From positions 1 to 34,800 of the forward strand of contig NZ_JASCXW010000019.1 in NCBI RefSeq assembly GCF_030012175.1: DNA of 34,800 nt, in the 5' to 3' direction. This document shows positions 1-9,100 of the stretch, one piece after another. Numbering within the stretch: position 1 is the first letter of the stretch; each line of letters starts with the position of its first letter. The translations under genes and the position numbers were made by a program. The stretch comes from Peloplasma aerotolerans (GTDB taxonomy: Bacteria; Bacillota_I; Bacilli_A; Acholeplasmatales; Acholeplasmataceae). The notes beneath the pieces were generated by a model. It was not told the origin of the DNA. It saw only the letters and a program-made list of their open reading frames with translations, and searched no databases.

Positions 1-4
1 AAAG

Positions 5-1312
5 ATGAGACATTATCGTACAAAAAAAGATTCAAACGAAAGACTATCTATTGTTGATATCAAACTTAAATCCAAAAACGATATCCAAACAATAAAAATT
101 GATCCCAATGATTTAAAACAAGAAATCATCGGATTTGGTGGTGCATTTACAGAAGCATCTACGTATAATTTATCAAGAATAAGCAAAGAGCAAAGAGAAA
201 AAGCGATTCAATTGTATTTTGATCCTGTTGATGGATTGGGATATAATATAGGACGTGTTTCTATTCATGGTTGCGATTTTAGTTTAGGGAGTTATTTATA
301 TATTGATGATTATGACAATACTTTAGAATCTTTTGATATTTCAAGAGATCAACCAATCATTGATACCATTAAAGATGCAGAAAAATATGCTCAACAAAAA
401 ATCAAAATATTAGGCTCGCCTTGGACCCCTCCGTTTTGGATGAAAGACAATCAATCACCAATTCGTGGAGGAAAGCTACTAAAAAAATATTATCAAACAT
501 GGGCTAACTATTTTGCTAAGTTTATTGAAGCATATGAAGATAGAGGTGTAGAAGTAGCATGGGTTTCTATCCAAAATGAACCAGCAGCTGTTCAAAGATG
601 GGACTCTTGTATCTATACAGGGGAAGAAGAAAGAGATTTTGTTAAGGTTTTAGGTCCTACTCTTGAAAAAGCAGGATATCAGGATAAAGGAATTTTAATA
701 TGGGACCACAATAGAGATATTATGGTTGAACGTGCACAAGCTGTTCTAGAGGACCCTGAAGCATACAAGTATGTTTGGGGAACGGCATTTCATTGGTATG
801 ACAACGAACAGTTTGATAATGTTCGTAAAGTTCATGAAATGTATCCTAATAAACATTTGATGTTTACAGAAGGTTGTCAAGAAGGTGGACCGCATTTCGG
901 GGAATATGAAGTTGGAGAGCGTTATGGCAGAAATATTTTAAATGATTTAAGGAATTATAATGAAGGTTATATTGATTGGAACTTATTTTTAGATGATACC
1001 GGAGGTCCTAATCATGTAAACAATCTATGTTCAGCACCAATCATGATTAAAATTTTTCACGAAGAAATCGTGAAAATGCCATCGTATTATTACATTGGAC
1101 ATTTTTCTAAGTTTATTAAACCAAAAGCTGTTCAAATAGCATCATCTGGTACTGATCAGCTCATGTATGTTTCATTTAGAAATGAAGATGGATCTTATGT
1201 TGTTGTTATTCAAAATCAAAACGATAAGGATATCAACACTCAAATCGAAGGGTTAAAAGAAAATATAGAAGTGACGGTTGAAGCACGAAGTATTTCAACA
1301 ATAATTATATAA
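5..1312 (+). CDS. Cytosolic GH30 beta-glucanase (beta-1,6-glucanase/glucosylceramidase type)
   Basis: This is a retaining beta-glycosidase of family GH30, probably removing beta-1,6-glucose branches from laminarin oligosaccharides. The (beta/alpha)8 barrel opens with the family hallmark GFGGAFTEA near residues 43-51 and contains the SPWTPPFWMK segment near 138. The acid/base is Glu192 in QNEP and the nucleophile is Glu289 in FTEGC. A short C-terminal beta domain (about 360-435) follows, as usual for the family. No signal peptide is visible, so the enzyme should act in the cytoplasm on imported sugar. The ATG lies four bases from the window edge, so its ribosome binding site cannot be seen and a few N-terminal residues could be missing; the N-terminus nonetheless aligns with where GH30 domains usually begin. 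A terminator follows at 1325. Family is near certain; the beta-1,6 specificity is inferred from the neighbouring beta-1,3-glucan genes. Confidence 0.88.
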   Translation: MRHYRTKKDSNERLSIVDIKLKSKNDIQTIKIDPNDLKQEIIGFGGAFTEASTYNLSRISKEQREKAIQLYFDPVDGLGYNIGRVSIHGCDFSLGSYLYIDDYDNTLESFDISRDQPIIDTIKDAEKYAQQKIKILGSPWTPPFWMKDNQSPIRGGKLLKKYYQTWANYFAKFIEAYEDRGVEVAWVSIQNEPAAVQRWDSCIYTGEEERDFVKVLGPTLEKAGYQDKGILIWDHNRDIMVERAQAVLEDPEAYKYVWGTAFHWYDNEQFDNVRKVHEMYPNKHLMFTEGCQEGGPHFGEYEVGERYGRNILNDLRNYNEGYIDWNLFLDDTGGPNHVNNLCSAPIMIKIFHEEIVKMPSYYYIGHFSKFIKPKAVQIASSGTDQLMYVSFRNEDGSYVVVIQNQNDKDINTQIEGLKENIEVTVEARSISTIII

Positions 1313-1324
1313 GTGAGAAAAACA

Positions 1325-1354
1325 GGGTGTGACGCGGTCATACCCTTTTCTTTT
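1325..1354 (+). terminator. Rho-independent terminator after GH30
   Basis: The left arm GGGTGTGAC (1325-1333) pairs with GTCATACCC (1337-1345), nine pairs with one G-T wobble around a 3-base GCG loop. A T-rich run (TTTTCTTTT) follows. It separates the GH30 gene from the promoter at 1388. Confidence 0.85.
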
Positions 1355-1356
1355 AA

Positions 1357-1368
1357 GAAACCGATTTC
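1357..1368. promoter_or_regulatory. Upstream LacI-type operator, GAAACCGATTTC
   Basis: This is a near-palindrome centred on CG and matches the LacI/cre-like pattern GAAANCGNTTTC. It lies about 20 bases upstream of the -35 box at 1388. The same 12-mer recurs at 1425-1436 and 6166-6177. Two sites flanking the promoter 67 bases apart would allow cooperative binding or looping. The LacI-family repressor encoded at 5081 is the obvious candidate ligand; that assignment is inferred from position. Confidence 0.75.
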
Positions 1369-1387
1369 ACTTTTTTTATGAAAGCCC

Positions 1388-1416
1388 TTTACAAAAAAAA
1401 AAAAATCTATTATAAT
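1388..1416 (+). promoter_or_regulatory. Sigma-A promoter of operon A
   Basis: The -35 box is TTTACA (1388-1393), followed by a 17-base spacer that is mostly a 13-A run, then the -10 box TATAAT (1411-1416). Transcription should begin near 1423, directly at the downstream operator (1424-1437), so repressor bound there would block initiation. Confidence 0.85.
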
Positions 1417-1423
1417 ATTATTA

Positions 1424-1437
1424 GGAAACCGATTTCC
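1424..1437. promoter_or_regulatory. LacI-type operator at the start site, GGAAACCGATTTCC
   Basis: This is the longest of the operator copies. Its half-sites GGAAACC and GATTTCC differ at one symmetric position. It begins about 8 bases downstream of the -10 box, overlapping the expected transcription start, the classic position for repression. It matches 12 of 14 positions of the CcpA cre consensus, so cross-regulation by CcpA, if the organism has it, cannot be excluded. Confidence 0.8.
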
Positions 1438-1449
1438 ACGAGGTGAAAC

Positions 1450-3957
1450 ATGACAACAAAAAAAACACTACAACTCAAATCTAACGATGGATATTACTTT
1501 CCACTTTTTAACTTAAATGGGTTAAGATCTTCGATAACACCATTTTTTGGTGGAGATCTTAAACTTGATCAACATCATTATGCATTAGAACCTACGACAG
1601 AAGTTGACTTATATAGCAATATTTTTTCAAGAAATGTTATTTTTAAAATTAATGATCAACAGTACTTCTTAAATGGTCAATCGAGCATTCAACAAAATGA
1701 TGAGTTAATTTATGAAACTGATTTACTATATCAACGTGTTACTAGAACAAATTCATTAATCAAACTTGATACGACATCTTATATTCCGGTTGATGCAGAT
1801 ATTGAACTCCATGAAATTAGAGTGACAAACCAATCGGATGCACCATTTCAACTTGACATAACAACAGCAATCCCTATTTATGGAAGAAGTGCAGATAATT
1901 TAAGAGATCACAGACATGTTACATCACTGTTGAATCAGACAGAAGTTGTTGATCATGGTATTTTTGTTCAACCAACCTTATCTTTTGATGAAAGAGGTCA
2001 TCAGATTAATGATACAGTCTATAGTGTATTTGCTGAATCAAATGACTTAAAAATTAAAGGCTATATTACAGTTTTAGATGATTTTATTAATGGAGGATCA
2101 CTTCATTTTCCTAAAGGATTAGATGCTTTATCTCCAGTAGGAACGAAAATTAATGGTTATGAAGCGATTGGAGCTATTGCATTTCATGAAGTTACAGTAT
2201 TACCATTCCAAAGTATAACCTTATATGTTTCAATTGGTATTCATCAATCAAAAAAATCCGCATTCAAAGACCATAAAAAATATTTGAGTCATGAGACATT
2301 TTCTAAAGGTTTAGAATTAACTTCTAAGTTTTTTCTAAATTACATAAAAGGACTTTCATTTAATTTTCATGATCTGGACACGAATAAGCAATTAAGTTGG
2401 GTTGTTTTACAACCAATGTTAAGAAGATATTTTGGAAACTCATTTTTACCACATCATGATTACGGACACGGTGGGCGTGGTTGGCGAGATTTATGGCAAG
2501 ATTTACTATCACTGATTATGATGAATGATGACAGCGTCATCGATTTATTGTATGATAACTTTCAAGGTGTTCGTATTGATGGCTCTAATGCAACCATTAT
2601 TGGTGATCAACCTGGTGAGTTTAAAGCAGATCGTAATTTAATTACTAGAGTATGGTCTGATCATGGTGCTTGGCCATTATTAACGACAAAAATGTATTTA
2701 GATGAAACCGGAAATATTGATTTTTTGCTTAAAAAACAAGCTTATTTTATGGATCAGTTCACTCATTATACAAAAAAAACAAGAGCAAAAACTACACAAA
2801 ATTTGCAATTAACTGCAAAACAAGAAATTTATCAAGGAACTATTTTAGAACACTTGTTACTACAAAATCTTGTAGGTCATCATAATATAGGAAAACATGG
2901 ATTTGTAAGATTAGAAGATGCTGATTGGAATGATGGGCTTGATATGGCACATCAGCATGGTGAAACGATTGCATTTACACACATGTATGCAAATAATCTT
3001 CGTGAGATTGCAAAATTAATAAAAAAATTAAATGTTAATGAAATAGAAGTTTTTAAAGAGATGAACAGTTTATTGACCTTAACACCTGATTTAAATGATT
3101 ATTTTGATCGTGTTGCACAGTTTTCAGGAGATGTTGTAAAAATCTCTAGTGAAGCATTAGTTAAGATACTATTTGAGTTAGCTGAAAATAGAATTAACAA
3201 GTTACATCAAGATGCATTTGATCAAGATCGATTCCAAAGTTATTTTGATAACGAGGGCATTAATCCAGATACACAAGAAACGATTGCATTAACTGGACAA
3301 ACCATGGCATTACTTTCAAAAACTGCAACTAATCAACAAGCATCATTGGTTGCAAGCACAGTTAGAAACATGCTTTTTGATCAATCACTCGGCGGGTATA
3401 AATTAAACACAAATTATCAAAAACTTTTAACCAACATGGGTAGAGCTTATGGATTTGCTTATGGACATAAAGAAAATGGAGCTGTCTTTGCTCACATGGC
3501 TGTCATGTATGCATACGGTTTATATCAATATGACTTAGTATCATATGGCCATGAAGCGATTGTTTCATTGTTAAAGCGAGCACAAAATCCAAAGAGCAAA
3601 GTTCTTCATGGCATTCCAGAATACTTTAATGATCGCGGTATCGGCATGTATCCATATCTAACTGGTTCTGCAAGTTGGTTATTAAAACTTCTTAGAACTG
3701 AAATCTTTGGAATTCAATTTGATTTAGGTGTACTTACACTAAAACCAAAACTAAAGACAGAAGATTTTATCAACGGACAAGCAAGTATTACGACTTATTT
3801 ATTCAATAAATTAAGAAAAGTGACATATCACAATCCTAAAAATTTGGATTTTGGATTTTATAAAATCTCAAAAATACTAATCAAAGGAAACGAAATAGAT
3901 AATCATATAAAAAATATAGATGATGACATAGAGGTGTATTTAGATGAAATTTTATGA
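1450..3957 (+). CDS. GH94 glucan-disaccharide phosphorylase (probable laminaribiose phosphorylase)
   Basis: This cytoplasmic inverting phosphorylase likely splits laminaribiose, or related beta-glucosides, with phosphate into glucose-1-phosphate and glucose. The order is typical of GH94: an N-terminal beta-sandwich (about 1-290), a linker, an (alpha/alpha)6 barrel (about 310-760) with GGRGWRDLWQD near 340-350 and the catalytic motif DWNDG, and a C-terminal beta-strand region. By analogy with chitobiose and cellobiose phosphorylases the general acid is Asp495 of DWND. The length (835 aa) suits GH94. A GH94 laminaribiose phosphorylase is known from Acholeplasma laidlawii, and the GH16/GH30 neighbours favour a beta-1,3 substrate; cellobiose is the alternative. 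The ATG follows GAGGTG at 1440-1445. The end overlaps the cupin gene by 14 bases. It is the first gene of operon A, under the operator pair at 1357 and 1424. Confidence 0.85.
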   Translation: MTTKKTLQLKSNDGYYFPLFNLNGLRSSITPFFGGDLKLDQHHYALEPTTEVDLYSNIFSRNVIFKINDQQYFLNGQSSIQQNDELIYETDLLYQRVTRTNSLIKLDTTSYIPVDADIELHEIRVTNQSDAPFQLDITTAIPIYGRSADNLRDHRHVTSLLNQTEVVDHGIFVQPTLSFDERGHQINDTVYSVFAESNDLKIKGYITVLDDFINGGSLHFPKGLDALSPVGTKINGYEAIGAIAFHEVTVLPFQSITLYVSIGIHQSKKSAFKDHKKYLSHETFSKGLELTSKFFLNYIKGLSFNFHDLDTNKQLSWVVLQPMLRRYFGNSFLPHHDYGHGGRGWRDLWQDLLSLIMMNDDSVIDLLYDNFQGVRIDGSNATIIGDQPGEFKADRNLITRVWSDHGAWPLLTTKMYLDETGNIDFLLKKQAYFMDQFTHYTKKTRAKTTQNLQLTAKQEIYQGTILEHLLLQNLVGHHNIGKHGFVRLEDADWNDGLDMAHQHGETIAFTHMYANNLREIAKLIKKLNVNEIEVFKEMNSLLTLTPDLNDYFDRVAQFSGDVVKISSEALVKILFELAENRINKLHQDAFDQDRFQSYFDNEGINPDTQETIALTGQTMALLSKTATNQQASLVASTVRNMLFDQSLGGYKLNTNYQKLLTNMGRAYGFAYGHKENGAVFAHMAVMYAYGLYQYDLVSYGHEAIVSLLKRAQNPKSKVLHGIPEYFNDRGIGMYPYLTGSASWLLKLLRTEIFGIQFDLGVLTLKPKLKTEDFINGQASITTYLFNKLRKVTYHNPKNLDFGFYKISKILIKGNEIDNHIKNIDDDIEVYLDEIL

Positions 3958-4366
3958 TATATACGATTTTGAAGGCGTTGGTTATGAAAAGTTATTTCAT
4001 CATCAAGACTGGAGAGTCGCAATTCTCAATTATATTGAAGAACTTGAAGTTGAACACATTAACTATTTTGAAGCACACACTTTAACCGATGAAGTTTTCG
4101 TGTTATTGAGTGGTAAGTGTCATATGTTTTTTATCGAAGAAAAAAATCAAGTGATCAAGGATATGTCGAGTATTTCACTAGAACCAAATAAAGTTTATCG
4201 TATACCAAAAGGTGTTTATCATGCACATACTTTGAGCAAGGAAGCGAAATTACTTATTGTTGAAGAAGAGAATACGTGTTATGACAATTCGCCTAGAATT
4301 TATCTAGATGAAGCAGACAGAAAGTTACTTATGAATAAATTTAAGGAGATGTGTCGTGAAGTATAA
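3944..4366 (+). CDS. Small cupin-domain protein
   Basis: This is a single-domain, 140-aa cupin without a signal peptide. The jelly-roll signature is present: HTLTDEVFVLLSG near residues 45-57 (cupin motif 1), then IPKGVYHAH near 82-90 (motif 2). Possible metal ligands are His45, the Glu at about 50 and the histidines of motif 2. GAGGTG at 3931 sits seven bases before the ATG. The gene overlaps the phosphorylase by 14 bases and the GH16 gene by 11, so translation is probably coupled. Similar stand-alone cupins in sugar operons act as sugar isomerases, mutarotase-like proteins or sugar-sensing accessory proteins. Which applies here cannot be told from sequence; a role with glucose or glucose-1-phosphate is only inferred from context. 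Confidence 0.75.
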   Translation: MKFYDIYDFEGVGYEKLFHHQDWRVAILNYIEELEVEHINYFEAHTLTDEVFVLLSGKCHMFFIEEKNQVIKDMSSISLEPNKVYRIPKGVYHAHTLSKEAKLLIVEEENTCYDNSPRIYLDEADRKLLMNKFKEMCREV

Positions 4367-5078
4367 ATTATTATGGGAAGACCAGTTTTCTATAGATGGA
4401 AAACCTGATGAAAAGATTTGGAATGTAGAAGTTGGTGGAACAGGTTTTGGTAATAATGAGAGCCAGTTTTATGTTGATGATTCAAAAAATGTGTTTGTTA
4501 AAGATGGTGTGTTAAATATTGTTGCATACAAAGAAAAACATGAACACCGCGAATATACATCAGCAAAATTAACAACTTTAAACAAAAAGTCGATTCAATA
4601 TGGTAGAGTCGAAATTATGGCCAAAATTCCTGAAGGTAAAGGTACATGGCCAGCGATTTGGTTTTTAGGTGAGAACAAAAAAGAATCAGGATGGCCATTA
4701 TGTGGAGAGATTGATTTGATGGAACATGTGGGCAAAGATCCTAAACATATTCATTTCTCACTTCACTCTAAAGCGTATAATCATCGTTTACATAATCATC
4801 CAACTTTTATAGCTTATCAAGAAGACATCTTTAATGGTTTCCATGAGTATGCAATGGAATGGACAGAAAATGATATTACATTCTATATTGATCAAGCTAA
4901 ATATGTAACATTTACAAAGCAAGAAAACGCAACCATCGAGCAATGGCCTTTTAATCAAAATTTTTATTTAATTCTTAATCTAGCGATTGGTGGCAACTGG
5001 GGTGGAGCGATTGATGATTTGATATTTCCCGTATCCATGCAAATCAAATACGTTAAAATATATGAAAAGAGTGAATAG
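4356..5078 (+). CDS. Cytosolic GH16 beta-1,3-glucanase (laminarinase-like)
   Basis: This endo-beta-1,3-glucanase fold protein of 240 aa is essentially a bare catalytic domain. The GH16 motif ExDxxE appears as Glu118 (nucleophile), Asp120 and Glu123 (acid/base) in GEIDLMEHVG. The substrate-cleft segment GKGTWPAIWFLG precedes it, and the terminal NLAIGGNWGG block is typical of bacterial laminarinases. No signal peptide or lipobox is present, so it should act inside the cell on imported long oligosaccharides, in contrast to the lipoprotein paralogue at 24570. The start is GTG at 4356, chosen because AAGGAG at 4343-4348 is seven bases upstream and the protein begins right at the domain (YKLLWEDQF). 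It overlaps the cupin gene by 11 bases and ends two bases before the LacI gene. Confidence 0.88.
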   Translation: MKYKLLWEDQFSIDGKPDEKIWNVEVGGTGFGNNESQFYVDDSKNVFVKDGVLNIVAYKEKHEHREYTSAKLTTLNKKSIQYGRVEIMAKIPEGKGTWPAIWFLGENKKESGWPLCGEIDLMEHVGKDPKHIHFSLHSKAYNHRLHNHPTFIAYQEDIFNGFHEYAMEWTENDITFYIDQAKYVTFTKQENATIEQWPFNQNFYLILNLAIGGNWGGAIDDLIFPVSMQIKYVKIYEKSE

Positions 5079-5080
5079 CC

Positions 5081-6103
5081 TTGACTAAAAAAAGAACGAT
5101 TTATACGATTGCGAAAGAACTTAATCTTGCACCAGGGACAATTTCTAAAGTTTTGAATCACACAGGTAATGTGAGTGAATCAACTAGAGAACGGGTTTTA
5201 GCATATATAAAAGAAGTGGGATATGTTCCTGCTTCAAGTGCACGTATGTTGAAATCAAAGAGAACTTATACTGTAGGTATCGTTTTTACAGAAGAATCTG
5301 ATGTTGGATTAGAACATTCATTTTTTTCTAGTATTCTTCAACATTTCAAAACTTGTTTGGAAAAAGAAGGATACGAATTATCTTTCATTGTGAAAAAGTT
5401 AGGACAACATGAACTCTCATACTATGAATGGTGCATGAATAAAAGAGTTGATGGTGTATATATCGTTGTGGGCAATTATAATGATCAAGGTTTATATGAG
5501 TTGGTAAAAAGCGGTATCCCATGTGTTTCAACAGATATGCTTTTACCTGGTTTACACACAGTGATTAGTGATAATGATCAAGGGATTAGAATCACTTTGG
5601 AATATATCAAAAATGAATTGAAGAAGCAAAAAGTAGCTGTAATTTCAGGTCCGCTTTCCTCCAAAGCTTTCAACGAAAGATTGATTGCTTATCATCATTA
5701 CATGTCCAAATTATCCTTGACAACATATGAGGACTATATCGTTTATGCAGAAAGCTTTGGTTTTACAAGCGGATACAATGCAGTTCATCAACTGATGGGA
5801 CAAGTCAAAATCCAACCCGAAGTTATTTTAGTAGCAAGTGATGATATTGCTTTAGGGGTCTTAAAGGGTTTAAGAGAACTTAACTTTAATGTTCCAAATG
5901 ATATTCAAGTCATCGGTTTTGATGATATTGCATTTGCTAAACACTTTACACCATCATTAACAACCATCTCACAGGATCGAAAATTATTAGGTGAAACTGC
6001 AGCAAAGCTGCTCATTCAATTAATGGAAAATCCAGATCATCATGTTCAAGAAGTTGTGAAATTACCAGTTGAACTCATCAAGAGAGAATCAACTAAAGCA
6101 TAA
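5081..6103 (+). CDS. LacI-family transcriptional repressor of the glucan locus
   Basis: The N-terminal helix-turn-helix spans about residues 5-25 (TIYTIAKELNLAPGTISKVLN). The hinge helix SSARMLKSK (about 49-57) follows, then a periplasmic-binding-protein-like effector domain to residue 340 with the late GFDDIAFA motif. The length is normal for the family. The start is TTG at 5081, two bases after the GH16 stop; no nearby ATG preserves the helix-turn-helix, and the ribosome binding site is weak, which suggests low, coupled translation. As last gene of operon A it is probably autoregulated. The likely effector is a beta-1,3-gluco-oligosaccharide or laminaribiose. The predicted targets are the GAAACCGATTTC sites at 1357, 1424 and 6166. 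Confidence 0.9.
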   Translation: MTKKRTIYTIAKELNLAPGTISKVLNHTGNVSESTRERVLAYIKEVGYVPASSARMLKSKRTYTVGIVFTEESDVGLEHSFFSSILQHFKTCLEKEGYELSFIVKKLGQHELSYYEWCMNKRVDGVYIVVGNYNDQGLYELVKSGIPCVSTDMLLPGLHTVISDNDQGIRITLEYIKNELKKQKVAVISGPLSSKAFNERLIAYHHYMSKLSLTTYEDYIVYAESFGFTSGYNAVHQLMGQVKIQPEVILVASDDIALGVLKGLRELNFNVPNDIQVIGFDDIAFAKHFTPSLTTISQDRKLLGETAAKLLIQLMENPDHHVQEVVKLPVELIKRESTKA

Positions 6104-6116
6104 GAAAATATATTAT

Positions 6117-6146
6117 TTGAAAACGGTTCCACATTGTGATATGATA
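6117..6146 (+). promoter_or_regulatory. Sigma-A promoter of operon B with internal operator-like site
   Basis: The -35 box TTGAAA (6117-6122), an 18-base spacer and the -10 box TATGAT (6141-6146) form a good promoter. A degenerate CG-centred site, GAAAAACGGTTCCA (6119-6132), overlaps the -35 and spacer and resembles the operators elsewhere in the locus, so it may be a weaker second repressor site. Confidence 0.75.
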
Positions 6147-6165
6147 TTTATATATCAATTTAAAG

Positions 6166-6178
6166 AAACCGATTTCCT
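6166..6178. promoter_or_regulatory. LacI-type operator before operon B, GAAACCGATTTCC
   Basis: This is the third copy of the 12-mer GAAACCGATTTC in the window. It lies about 13 bases downstream of the expected start of transcription and directly before the GGAGG ribosome binding site at 6180-6184. Its position suits a roadblock or initiation block, and it ties operon B to the same repressor as operon A. Confidence 0.78.
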
Positions 6179-6189
6179 CGGAGGATATT

Positions 6190-9100
6190 ATGAGTCAATC
6201 AAGTATGGTGGATTACACCATTGAAAACTATCAAAAGCAAAAACCTTTCTCAAGCTTCTTGAGTGGAATAGCAGGGAAAATGGGCATCCCGTTATGGGCA
6301 TTCTATGTCAATAGAGGTCAATTGATATCTTCATTTGGCGTTAGAGACAAGAATGGTGCGATTATGGAGTTTTTTCCCGCAAACAGTGCATATCACTATG
6401 TTTCAAGAACCGGATTTAGAACATTTGTTAAAATAGAAAATCAAGTTTATGAATTCTTCAAAGAACAAAATGAAAATCAGAATATGACAATCAGACAAGA
6501 TAGTATTTCGATAGAAGAAACAAATACAAAAATCGGAATAAAACTCAAAGTCACATATTATACACTTCCTAATGAAAATATTTCAGCGTTAGTTCGCAAA
6601 GTTGAAATAACGAATTTGAAAGATAGAAAAATTGATGTTGAAGTCATTGATGGATTAGCACAAATCTTACCATCGGGTATCGATTATGGCGGATATAAAG
6701 CCATATCTAACTTACTTCAAAGCTGGATGTCGAGTGTTCAAGAGACTAATTATGTTTTCTATAAGCTCAGAGCATCTACGGATGACTCAGCGGAAGTTAA
6801 TTTAGTTGTTGATGGGAATTTCTATTTCACGTCAGCAAATGAAAAACCGCTTTATATTAGTGATTATAAATTGATATTCGATGAAGATACATCACTAGAA
6901 ACACCATACCAATTTATCAATCACTCAATTAAAGAGTTATCTAGGATTCAACAAGCACATGTTAATCAAGTACCTTGTGCAATGAGTGGTTTTCATTTTA
7001 AAAACTTATCAAAAGAAGTATTTGCTAGCGTTATTGGGTATGCATCAAATAAAGACAAGTTAGATGATTTAAGTCAAAAAATGAATATTACATATCTATT
7101 AGCTAAAGAAACAGAAAATCAAGTGATTCATCATGAATTGATGGATGCAGTAGAGACTAAAACATCATTTCCAATATTAGACGCATATTATAAGCAGTGT
7201 TATCTAGATAATGTGCTTAGAGGTGGAACACCACTCATTTTTGAAACACTAGATGGAAATATTGGTTACCATATATATTCAAGAAAACATGGTGATTTAG
7301 AACGTGACTATAACTTCTTTAGTTTGGAACCTGCTTTCTATTCTCAAGGTAATGGTAACTTTAGAGATGTTTTGCAAAATAGAAGAAATGACTTGTTTTT
7401 CTATCCCGAATTAAAGGATTCCAATATTTATCAGTTTGCTTCACTAATACAAGCTGATGGATACAATCCATTATCTATCGAAGGTGTAAAGTTCACTTTC
7501 GAAGGAGATATAGAAAAACAACCTAAAGTACTTCATCAATTACTAAAAGAAGAATTTACTCCAGGCAGCGTAGCAACTAAGTTATTCGAAGCTGATTTAG
7601 AAGTCGATCAGCATTTACAAGAAATACTTAAACAGAGTCATGTTGTTATAAAAGCATCATTTGGAGAAGGGTATTGGGAAGATCATTTCACCTACCTTTA
7701 TGACTTGTTAGACTCATACTTATCTATATATCCTGATGATTTACAGACACTCATGTTTGAAAAAACGTATCCATTCTTTGTATCGCCAGTTATGGTTTTA
7801 CCAAGAAGCCAAAAGTATGTGCTCACGAAAGACAATAAAGTTCGTCAATATGGAGCAATCAAACATTTTCATGACAAAAAATCAACCTGGTTAAAAAATA
7901 AAAATGGGCAAGTCAAGATTAATCTATTTGGTAAATTATTAACACTTATATTAAATAAATATGGACATTTAGATCCATTTGGAATTGGTTTATCTTATGA
8001 AGGTAATAAACCTGGATGGAATGATGCAATGAATGGGGTTCCTGGTCTGTTTGGTTCAGGGGTATCTGAAACCATTGAACTTCAGAAACTGGTTCAATTT
8101 TTAATAAGCATTTTAAAAACCCACCCAGATCAAACAGTATCATTACTTAAATCTACAGAACAGCTTGCCAAAGCATATGAACATTTAGAAACTTCAGATG
8201 CATATCAACTATGGGATCAAAGAATGACGCATTTAGAAACATATCGGAATGAATTGTTAAATGAACAAGAAGTCATTGTTAATCAAGCAAGTCACTATCA
8301 AAAAGTGCTGGAAAGCATAGAAAAAAACTTAAATGAAGCCCTTGATAAAGCAAAAGCAATTGATAAAGTTTATCCAACATATATTACATATGAAGCAACT
8401 GATTATGAACAAATATTAGATAACAACAAAAATCCAGTTATTGGAGAATATGGGCTTCCAGTCGTTAAAGTTAAAGCATTTGAAATGAAGCCGCTACCTA
8501 TTTTCTTAGAAGCTCCAGCTAGATACTTAAAATCGTTGTCTAGCAAAGAAGAAGCAAAACAGATTTACAACAATGTTAAACAAACCGGTTTATATGATCG
8601 GAAACTCAAGTTTTATCAAACTAGTGTTTCATTAGAAGATTATGATCATGAAATCGGACGCATTAGAGCATTTACTCAAGGATGGCTTGAAAGAGAATCG
8701 AATTTCTTGCATATGACTTATAAATACTTGCTTGGTTTGCTTAAGTCAGAGTTGTATGAAGAATTTTTTGAAGAAATCAAGACCAACTACACATGTTTTA
8801 TGGATCCAAAAGTATATGGAAGATCACCGATTGAAAACTCATCATTCTTAGCAACATCTTCTAATCCAGATCCAAAAAAACACGGGCAAGGATTTGTCTC
8901 TAGACTTACTGGTTCTACAGCGGAAGTGCTATCAATGTGGCGTTACATGTTTTTTGGAAAACAGTTATTCACCTTAGAAAATGGTGCATTATGCTTTACA
9001 CTGACACCAAAACTTCCAAAAACATTCTTTGAGGGAGGTAAGATCGAAGTCAAATTATTCAATAAGACAACGATTATCTATCATTTGCTTGACGATATCG

